Shown piece after piece: positions 1-4,897 of a DNA stretch of 8,579 nt. The notes below the pieces were generated by a model, which did not search any database, was not told the origin of the DNA, and saw only the letters and a program-made list of their open reading frames with translations. Numbering within the stretch: position 1 is the first letter of the stretch; the number at the start of each line of letters is the position of its first letter. Made by a program: the position numbers and the translations under genes. The stretch is from an uncultured Corynebacterium sp. (GTDB taxonomy: Bacteria; Actinomycetota; Actinomycetes; Mycobacteriales; Mycobacteriaceae): positions 1 through 8,579 of the forward strand of contig NZ_CAMXWS010000050.1 of assembly GCF_947253065.1 (NCBI RefSeq). Direction: 5' to 3'.

Positions 1-231
1 GCGCGCAAGGTCTTCCCAACGCTCGATTACGCATCCTCGCTCGACGACGCGCTGACCGACGCTGAGCTGGTAATTCTCGCCACCGAATGGGACGAATTCA
101 AGCACCTTGACCCTGAGCACGCTGGCAAGCTCGTCGCCGAAAAAACGCTTATCGACGCCCGCAATGTCCTCCCCGTCGATTCCTGGCGCTCCGCCGGTTG
201 GTCGCTGCACGCTTTGGGTCGGTCTCTTTAG
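1..231 (+). CDS. ugd: UDP-glucose 6-dehydrogenase, C-terminal fragment (gene enters from the left edge)
   Basis: An open frame runs from base 1 to a TAG at 229-231 and gives the last 76 residues of a longer protein. The stretch with LVILATEWDEFKHLDPE, followed by LIDARNVL, is typical of the C-terminal UDP-binding domain of the UDP-glucose/GDP-mannose dehydrogenase family, which ends in a 'D-x-R-N' turn and a short helix. The family oxidises UDP-glucose to UDP-glucuronate with two NAD+ in the cytoplasm, feeding cell-surface polysaccharide synthesis. The NAD-binding domain and catalytic cysteine lie outside the window, so GDP-mannose or UDP-N-acetyl-sugar specificity cannot be excluded. UDP-glucose dehydrogenase is the most likely. 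No terminator hairpin is evident after the stop, so readthrough into the next gene is possible. Confidence 0.9.
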   Translation, partial: ARKVFPTLDYASSLDDALTDAELVILATEWDEFKHLDPEHAGKLVAEKTLIDARNVLPVDSWRSAGWSLHALGRSL

Positions 232-269
232 TCACTGACAGCCACTGACCACGCTTTTCCGCAGGTTAT

Positions 270-285
270 TCGAAAAACTGTTCGA
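270..285. promoter_or_regulatory. LexA operator (SOS box) 1
   Basis: The 16-mer TCGAAAAACTGTTCGA fits the corynebacterial LexA consensus as I recall it, TCGAA(A/C)ANNTGTTCGA, at every specified position. It also matches the mycobacterial form TCGAAC-N4-GTTCGA with one difference. It lies 67 bp upstream of the chosen HNH start and 39 bp beyond the end of ugd, a normal place for a repressor site. The predicted effect is repression by LexA until RecA-stimulated LexA cleavage after DNA damage. The match is direct; binding and regulation are inferred. Confidence 0.8.
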
Positions 286-290
286 ATAGT

Positions 291-306
291 TCGAACGGTG
301 GTTCGG
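291..306. promoter_or_regulatory. LexA operator-like site 2, in tandem
   Basis: TCGAACGGTGGTTCGG matches TCGAAC-N4-GTTCGA at 11 of the 12 specified bases; only the last A is G. It starts exactly 21 bp after site 1, about two helical turns, so two dimers could sit on the same DNA face. A perfect inverted repeat, GTTCGAA-TAG-TTCGAAC (280-296), bridges the right half of site 1 and the left half of site 2. This site is weaker than site 1, since it departs from the corynebacterial form in the inner bases. Confidence 0.6.
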
Positions 307-340
307 GTGGTGTGCCACACTATCCCCACGCTCACAAGCC

Positions 341-347
341 AAGGGGG
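341..347 (+). promoter_or_regulatory. Ribosome binding site fixing the HNH gene start
   Basis: AAGGGGG lies four bases before the ATG at 352 and is one mismatch from AAGGAGG. It decides the start. The same frame is open from a GTG at 298, but that GTG lies inside LexA site 2 and has no purine-rich leader, so ATG 352 is much the better choice. Confidence 0.8.
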
Positions 348-351
348 AAAC

Positions 352-1869
352 ATGAGCGCACCACAACCACCGAAAGAGACGACCTACAACCACACCAAAA
401 AATCGCCATTTTTTGCCACGGAGAATCCAGAAGACCCGGATGCCGTGGCGAGCATGCGGCTCCGCCAGGCACAGTTCGAGATTTTCGGTCACTTCGCCGA
501 CGCACATTTCGGTGCGATCGCGTCGAAGGACCATGACCTTGAGCTGGCCAACCTGGGTACGTCGACAGGCATGACCAAGCCTGATGTCGAGCGCGCAGTT
601 TACGGCTACATGGCGCTTCGCCGTCTCCCGCAGCTGCGTGAATTACAGCGCGCAACATTCCGCCTCGACGCGAAACGCCTGGCCACCATCGACGACTTCA
701 TCCGCCCATTCGACGACCAGGCAGACTCCGAAGCATTCACGCTTATCGACGATGCGTTGGTCACCCTTTTCACTCCAACCTTCACCAACGAATCACTGCC
801 CACGCCCACTGCAATCACCCGTCGCTTGAATCAGTTGCTCGCTGATATTGATTCCGCTGCAGCTCATGATGTGAAGAAGCGCAAGGACCGTGAGAAGAAA
901 AAGAATATCGGTCCTGGCCAGTGCGATATTGAAAGTGGACCTTGTTCAACGATGGGGCAGTGGTGGATGAACCTGACCATGGATACTGCCTCTATGGCGG
1001 TGGCTCAGGCCAATATTGAGGCTACCGCGAGGGAGCATAAGCTGACGCAGTCCGAGGCCGTGTACAAGCTGTTGACTGGTGAGATTGAACCAGTCGCTGA
1101 TGTGCGTATTTATGCCTATCTGCGCACCCTGCCCACTGGGGAAGTAGACAAGACTGCTCCGGCTTTCATTCCTGGCTTTGGCTGGACAGATGCCACCGGT
1201 ACCGCGGTGGTTCACAATCTGCTCGGTGCAGACGCCCAACAAAAAATCGCCGATTTTTTGGATGTGGATTCCGGCGCCACCCACACCGTCGATGGCTATG
1301 TCGCCCCGGAGAAAGTCCGGGCGTACGTCCGTGGCCGGGACGGAAGCTGCATCTTCCCGGGCTGTGACCGCGATGCGTGGGAATGCCAGCTTGATCACCG
1401 CGTCCCCTATGACGAAGGTGGGCAGACCAACGCGGACAATCTCTACTGCCTGTGCCAAAAGCATCACAATGTGAAAACCGATCGCCGAGCTTTCTACATC
1501 CCGGATCCCGTCAGCGGGGAGATCGTGTGGCTGTTCAGTAACGGAACCTATGCGCGGGTTCGCCCCAATGGCTTTCTTCACTCGCAGATCACGCCTACGG
1601 ATCCGCGCTGGAAATCCACGCTAGCCGATGTGGAGGAACGGAACCGTAAAAAAGCGCGATTTTTTGCCCGCGGTCACCGCATCCTCGATGCCTATGAGGA
1701 GCACTTCAAATACGAGCGCTGCCTGGCGGAACTCACAGACCTCGAAGTGGTATACGGGATGGAATTTCCCTTCCACCCGCAGCCCTTCCCGCCGGAACCA
1801 CCTGCCGATCCGGAAGAGATCGTGCCCGAATATGCAGAAGAGCGTGCGGAGGAGGTGGTGCCGGAGTAG
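352..1869 (+). CDS. DUF222-HNH endonuclease domain protein (13E12-repeat type)
   Basis: This 505-residue protein has the usual two-part plan of actinobacterial 13E12-type proteins. The N-terminal two thirds is a helical DUF222-like region (roughly residues 30-290), interrupted near 174-184 by a lysine-rich linker (KKRKDREKKK). An HNH nuclease domain follows. The nuclease part shows CIFPGC (C333 and C338, probable zinc ligands), the LDH motif with H349, N363 in the asparagine position, then CLC and the final histidine pair H371/H372 in KHHNVKT. All HNH landmarks are present, so the nuclease looks intact. The tail is rich in proline and glutamate. Members are common and often multicopy in actinobacteria; the DNA target and biological role are unknown. 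The two LexA-like operators upstream suggest SOS induction; some mycobacterial 13E12 genes are reported LexA targets. The gene converges on alaT with a 6-bp gap. Three A-tract/T-tract inverted repeats lie inside the coding sequence. Confidence 0.9.
   Translation: MSAPQPPKETTYNHTKKSPFFATENPEDPDAVASMRLRQAQFEIFGHFADAHFGAIASKDHDLELANLGTSTGMTKPDVERAVYGYMALRRLPQLRELQRATFRLDAKRLATIDDFIRPFDDQADSEAFTLIDDALVTLFTPTFTNESLPTPTAITRRLNQLLADIDSAAAHDVKKRKDREKKKNIGPGQCDIESGPCSTMGQWWMNLTMDTASMAVAQANIEATAREHKLTQSEAVYKLLTGEIEPVADVRIYAYLRTLPTGEVDKTAPAFIPGFGWTDATGTAVVHNLLGADAQQKIADFLDVDSGATHTVDGYVAPEKVRAYVRGRDGSCIFPGCDRDAWECQLDHRVPYDEGGQTNADNLYCLCQKHHNVKTDRRAFYIPDPVSGEIVWLFSNGTYARVRPNGFLHSQITPTDPRWKSTLADVEERNRKKARFFARGHRILDAYEEHFKYERCLAELTDLEVVYGMEFPFHPQPFPPEPPADPEEIVPEYAEERAEEVVPE
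397..414. repeat. Inverted repeat, A6T-CGCC-AT6, copy 1
   Basis: AAAAAAT-CGCC-ATTTTTT is a perfect 7-bp inverted repeat with a 4-base GC-rich centre, inside codons 16-21 of the HNH gene (K-K-S-P-F-F). It is the first of four related sites in the window. Being within coding sequence with no stop nearby, it is not an obvious terminator. Confidence 0.75.
1240..1260. repeat. Inverted repeat with A6TCG/CGAT6 arms, copy 2
   Basis: CAAAAAATCG-C-CGATTTTTTG is a perfect 10-bp inverted repeat around one central C, inside the HNH gene (QKIADFL, about residues 297-303). It is the longest and most symmetric of the four related sites. The one-base centre means a hairpin would need to open inner pairs, so it looks more like a protein-binding palindrome than an RNA stem. 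Confidence 0.8.
1648..1665. repeat. Inverted repeat, A6-GCGCGA-T6, copy 3
   Basis: AAAAAA-GCGCGA-TTTTTT lies inside the HNH gene at codons 433-438 (K-K-A-R-F-F). It has six-base A and T arms with a six-base GC-rich centre, the same plan as copy 1. Confidence 0.7.
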
Positions 1870-1875
1870 AGCCTG

Positions 1876-3168
1876 CTAGTGCTGGTGGTAATCCGAGAGG
1901 AAATTGCCCAAGCGCTCGATGGCATTTTCCAACTGGGATGCCCACGGCAGGGTGACCACGCGGAAGTGGTCTGGCTTCGGGTAGTTGAAGCCGGAGCCGC
2001 CGACCATGAGGATCTTCTCGCTCTTGAGCAGGTCGAGCATGAAGCGTTCGTCGTCGTGGATCTCGTACATGTCCAGATCCAGTTTCGGGAAGGCGTACAT
2101 CGCGCCCTTCGGCTCCACAACGGAAACGCCAGGGATTTCGCGGAGCTTCTTCACCGTGATGTCACGCTGCTTCCTCAGGCGACCGCCTTCACCGGTGAGG
2201 GCGTAGATGGACTGGCGTCCACCGAGTGCGACCTGGATGGCGTGCTGACCCGGAACATTCGCGCACAGGCGAGTGCCGGCGAGCAGGTCGAGACCCTCGA
2301 TGAAGCCCTTGGCACGGCGGCGTGGACCAGTGATGACCATCCAGCCGGAGCGGTAGCCGCACACGCGGTACGCCTTGGACAGGCCATTGAACGTGCAGGT
2401 GACCAGGTCGGGGGCGATGGCGGCCATGGAGTGGTGGACGGCGCCGTCGTAAAGCACGCGGTCGTAGATTTCATCGGCGAGCACCATGAGCTCGTGCTCG
2501 CGGGCGATGTTGGCCAGGCCCTCGAGGACCTCCTTGGAGTACACCGCGCCGGTCGGGTTATTTGGATTGATCACCACGATCGCCTTGGTGCGGTCGGTGA
2601 TTTTTGAGCGAATGTCCTCGAGCGACGGGTTCCAGTCGTCTTCCTCATCGCAGACGTAGTGGACGGCCTTGCCGCCGGCGAGGGTGGTCGCGGCTGTCCA
2701 AAGGGGATAGTCGGGGGAGGGGATGAGGACCTCGTCGCCGTCGTTAAGCAGTGCTTGCGTTGTCATCGAGATGAGCTCGGACACGCCGTTGCCCAGATAG
2801 ACGTCGTCGATGTCGATGTCGGGGAAGCCTTCGACTTCCTCGTAACGGGTGACCACGGCGCGGCGGGCAGGGATGATGCCCTTCGATGTGGTGTAGCCCT
2901 GCGACGTGGGCAGCGCGGCGATCATGTCGCGCATGATCACGTCCGGTGCCTCGAAACCGAAGACTGCGGGGTTGCCCGTGTTCAGCTTCAGGATGGTGTG
3001 GCCGTCGCGCTCCATCTCCTCGGCCGTCGTGGCGACGGGGCCACGCAGGTCATACGCGACGCCCTTGAGCTTGTCTGCCTGGTCGAAGTGACGGTGGCGC
3101 TTCAGGGGTGCGCGCTTCGGCTTCTCCGACTGCTTTTTGTTCGAGGTTTCCTTGGACGTGTTGCTCAT
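1876..3168 (-). CDS. alaT: Alanine aminotransferase AlaT (PLP-dependent, class I/II)
   Basis: This 430-residue protein closely resembles Corynebacterium AlaT, from the LNTGNPAVFGF segment (62-72) through NPNNPTG (201-207), ADEIYD (231-236), NGLSKAYR (261-268) and HFRVVTLPWA at the end. The family moves an amino group between alanine and 2-oxoglutarate (pyruvate/glutamate) in the cytoplasm, and corynebacterial AlaT is a main alanine-forming enzyme. The PLP Schiff-base lysine is K265. D232 and Y235 hold the cofactor ring and oxygen, N204 is the conserved cofactor asparagine, and R403 binds the substrate carboxylate. All expected fold-type I residues are present. About 25 N-terminal residues are lysine- and arginine-rich and precede the catalytic fold; C. 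glutamicum AlaT has a comparable extension. The start at 3168 is supported by a GGAAG ten bases upstream. The gene lies 28 bp downstream of the DUF1707 gene, so cotranscription is possible. It ends 6 bp from the convergent HNH gene. Confidence 0.93.
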   Translation of the reverse strand: MSNTSKETSNKKQSEKPKRAPLKRHRHFDQADKLKGVAYDLRGPVATTAEEMERDGHTILKLNTGNPAVFGFEAPDVIMRDMIAALPTSQGYTTSKGIIPARRAVVTRYEEVEGFPDIDIDDVYLGNGVSELISMTTQALLNDGDEVLIPSPDYPLWTAATTLAGGKAVHYVCDEEDDWNPSLEDIRSKITDRTKAIVVINPNNPTGAVYSKEVLEGLANIAREHELMVLADEIYDRVLYDGAVHHSMAAIAPDLVTCTFNGLSKAYRVCGYRSGWMVITGPRRRAKGFIEGLDLLAGTRLCANVPGQHAIQVALGGRQSIYALTGEGGRLRKQRDITVKKLREIPGVSVVEPKGAMYAFPKLDLDMYEIHDDERFMLDLLKSEKILMVGGSGFNYPKPDHFRVVTLPWASQLENAIERLGNFLSDYHQH

Positions 3169-3178
3169 ATAGGTGATT

Positions 3179-3183
3179 CTTCC
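3179..3183 (-). promoter_or_regulatory. Probable ribosome binding site of alaT
   Basis: On the minus strand GGAAG sits ten bases before the ATG whose first base is 3168. It lies in the 28-bp gap after the DUF1707 stop, next to a short imperfect inverted repeat (AAATC-N3-GATTT on the plus strand, 3186-3198). No convincing separate alaT promoter was seen in this gap. Confidence 0.5.
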
Positions 3184-3196
3184 AAAAATCGTTGAT

Positions 3197-3808
3197 TTAT
3201 TTGTTGAATCGGTTCAAGGTTCGTTGCGCGAACGACATTGCGTCGCCCGTGAGCTGGTCGCGGATCACGTCGCGCTCCGCTTTTCGACGCTCCCCCTCCA
3301 TCCGCCGCGCCATCTGCAATTCCTTCAACTGCTGCCGCTCCAACTGGCGCGGGGAGGGGGCGTACCAGCTGTCGGGGCCAACCTTCATGATGTAAAGAAC
3401 AGTGAACAAGGCGGGGATGATGAGCAAAAGGAGGCCCCATGCGCTCACCCCGGTCACCGTGGTCAGGCCGACCGTGCCGGCGATGGACGCAAGCGAACCG
3501 AGGGAGAAGATGCCGAGGCGAGTGTTCTTGCCATTCGCGCGGGCACGCTCGATCTCGCTGAGAGTGAACGTCTGCTCGACCTCGCCAGGGCGAGTGGGTT
3601 GTTGGTCCGGCAGGTCGTGGAACAGGGGCATGAGATCCCGGTGGGTCGAGGCGATGCCCACCTGCTCGCAGCGGCGATTGAATTCGTCGCTGTTCAGGCG
3701 TCCCTCGCCAAGCGCGTAGCTTAACCGGGCAATGGCTTCGGACCTGTCCAGATCAGACAGGCGCACCAGATCTTGGCTATACGGGTATTGAGGAGGTTGC
3801 GGGGACAT
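3197..3808 (-). CDS. DUF1707 domain two-helix membrane protein
   Basis: This protein has 203 residues from ATG 3808, or 204 from the GTG directly before it. Residues 15-67 form a DUF1707 (SHOCT-like) domain: RLSDLDRSEAIARLSYALGE, then GRLNSDEFNRRCEQ and LMPLFHDLP, the usual R-x-SD-x-DR, EGRL and DLP landmarks. Two hydrophobic segments follow at about 97-116 and 122-141. After them comes a charged, probably coiled-coil cytoplasmic tail (about 152-185, ERQQLKELQMARRMEGERRK). There is no signal peptide. The molecular role of DUF1707 proteins is not established; the domain is frequent at the N terminus of small actinobacterial membrane proteins. A TAGTAT -10 box seven bases before the GTG suggests a leaderless transcript starting at the GTG/ATG pair, so the GTG start is a real alternative. 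alaT follows 28 bp downstream on the same strand. Confidence 0.85.
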   Translation of the reverse strand: MSPQPPQYPYSQDLVRLSDLDRSEAIARLSYALGEGRLNSDEFNRRCEQVGIASTHRDLMPLFHDLPDQQPTRPGEVEQTFTLSEIERARANGKNTRLGIFSLGSLASIAGTVGLTTVTGVSAWGLLLLIIPALFTVLYIMKVGPDSWYAPSPRQLERQQLKELQMARRMEGERRKAERDVIRDQLTGDAMSFAQRTLNRFNK

Positions 3809-3818
3809 CACGATTTCA

Positions 3819-3824
3819 ATACTA
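3819..3824 (-). promoter_or_regulatory. -10 box for the DUF1707 (and possibly alaT) transcript
   Basis: Minus-strand TAGTAT is followed by seven bases and then GTGATG. A transcript starting the usual distance after the -10 box would begin at or next to the start codon, i.e. leaderless. No clear Shine-Dalgarno sequence is present, which agrees. The -35 region (plus 3842-3848) is weak. Confidence 0.5.
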
Positions 3825-3848
3825 AACCGAAGTGCGAGGCATTAGATC

Positions 3849-3876
3849 TCGACAATCATTCAGTCCTAAATATTAT
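3849..3876 (+). promoter_or_regulatory. Promoter of the membrane protein gene, probably leaderless
   Basis: TCGACA (3849-3854; five of six bases of TTGACA), a 16-bp spacer and TATTAT (3871-3876) form a good sigma-70-type promoter. Only six bases (GGGTGC) separate the -10 box from the ATG at 3883, so the predicted transcription start falls at about the start codon. No ribosome binding site is present, as expected for a leaderless mRNA. Its -35 box lies next to the -35 region of the divergent DUF1707 promoter. Confidence 0.65.
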
Positions 3877-3882
3877 GGGTGC

Positions 3883-4887
3883 ATGACTAATGCTAATGAC
3901 CCCAATAGTTACCCCAGCTACGGCGATTACAACCAAGGCAACGAGAGTAACCCGTACGGCCCGACGTCCGGTTATGTGGACCCGGAGACGCTGCCCGAAT
4001 CTGGTCGCCCGCTTACTATCCCGGCGGAACCGCTGCCGGCAACCGAACCGGTGCCGTTTGGTTTCAAGCGCCTGTTCACCAGCCAGTGGCACGTCTACGT
4101 TGGGCTGATCTTCGTGCCGTTCTTGGTCTCGACGGTCCTTGGCCTGGCTGCCATCGTGCCGATGGCCATGAACGACTTCAACAGTGGCATGGAGGACTTC
4201 AGTGGTCCGACCACCACAGCGATCACCATTTGGCAGATCTTGGCATCGATCGCATCGTTCATCTTCGGCATCGTCGCCTACAAGGTCGCACTGCGCGACA
4301 CCCGCGGTGAGAAGCCGCAGTGGAGCACCGCTTTCAAGGGCGTGCCGTGGGGGCAGGGTCTGCTCGCCTACATCCTGACCGGCCTGTGCTTCGGCGTAGT
4401 CCTGGTCGCACTGTTCTTCCTCGGCGGATTCCTAGCCTCCCAGATTCCTGCGCTCGGTGCGGTGGTGATGATCCTGACCGTCATCGCGGGCATCCTCTCA
4501 TACCCGTTTGTGACTATGATTCCGCTCTACGCTATTGACGGTCGCACCACCGCGACCGGTGCTTTCGCTGCAGCGTGGAACGATGTGAAAGCTAACTACG
4601 GTCGCGTTTTCGGCGCCTTGATTCTGCTGGGCATCGTCTGTGGCGCAATCTCCCTGTTCACCCTGGGCCTCGGCATGATCATCGCGATCCCGGTGCAGCT
4701 CCTCGGCACCGTGTTCATCTACCGCTGGATCAGCGAATACGGCCACGCCAGCCTGTCTGCACAGAATCCAGCACAAAATCCAGCACAGAATCCAGCACAG
4801 CAGGCAACGCAGCCGTACCAGCACCCAGAGAATCAGAACCCGCAGAACCCGGAGGATCCGGGCAGCGGCTACATGACGATGTACTAG
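3883..4887 (+). CDS. Multi-pass membrane protein with Q/N/P-rich tails, function unknown
   Basis: This 334-residue protein is one I do not recognise by name. Residues 1-60 are a hydrophilic, Asn/Pro/Tyr/Gly-rich cytosolic-type tail. About five or six hydrophobic segments follow, at roughly 72-96, 113-135, 160-186, 190-215 and 242-282 (the last perhaps two helices). A polar C-terminal tail (286-334) contains three QNPA repeats (294-305) and more NP/QNP motifs. Soluble loops include RDTRGEKPQWSTAFKG (138-153) and AWNDVKANYGR (231-241); this pattern recalls families in which related 'W-x-x-F/V' loops precede paired helices, but I cannot assign one. ATG 3883 is preferred over an in-frame GTG at 3832 because the -10 box TATTAT lies six bases before it, so the GTG would be upstream of the transcript. 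The gene converges on the exporter operon, 10 bp away. Confidence 0.8.
   Translation: MTNANDPNSYPSYGDYNQGNESNPYGPTSGYVDPETLPESGRPLTIPAEPLPATEPVPFGFKRLFTSQWHVYVGLIFVPFLVSTVLGLAAIVPMAMNDFNSGMEDFSGPTTTAITIWQILASIASFIFGIVAYKVALRDTRGEKPQWSTAFKGVPWGQGLLAYILTGLCFGVVLVALFFLGGFLASQIPALGAVVMILTVIAGILSYPFVTMIPLYAIDGRTTATGAFAAAWNDVKANYGRVFGALILLGIVCGAISLFTLGLGMIIAIPVQLLGTVFIYRWISEYGHASLSAQNPAQNPAQNPAQQATQPYQHPENQNPQNPEDPGSGYMTMY
4762..4797 (+). repeat. Three tandem 12-bp repeats encoding QNPA
   Basis: Three units, CAGAATCCAGCA, CAAAATCCAGCA and CAGAATCCAGCA, differ at a single base. Because the unit is four codons, gain or loss of a unit keeps the reading frame and changes only the length of the Q/N/P-rich tail. 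Confidence 0.9.
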
Positions 4888-4897
4888 TTCTCAGTAG

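Noticed and set aside
233..250. CACTGAC direct repeats, whose minus strand TGTCAGTG resembles the RecA-independent damage promoter of mycobacteria (TTGTCRGTG-N8-TANNNT)
   Set aside because: No TANNNT box follows at the right distance, and the orientation would transcribe back into ugd.
310..320. Palindrome GTGTG-C-CACAC before the HNH gene
   Set aside because: It is short, and does not match the GlxR/CRP consensus TGTGA-N6-TCACA; no binding protein can be named.
298..351. GTG at 298 as start of the HNH protein (18 extra residues)
   Set aside because: The codon lies inside the second LexA-like operator, while a good ribosome binding site precedes ATG 352.
1879..2607. Long open frame on the plus strand antisense to alaT
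   Set aside because: It is a shadow of the alaT codon pattern in GC-rich DNA; it has no ribosome binding site and no recognisable protein motifs.
3186..3200. AAATC-GTT-GATTT inverted repeat between DUF1707 and alaT as a terminator or attenuator
   Set aside because: The arms are 5 bp and AT-rich, and the repeat overlaps the DUF1707 stop codon; it is too weak to call.
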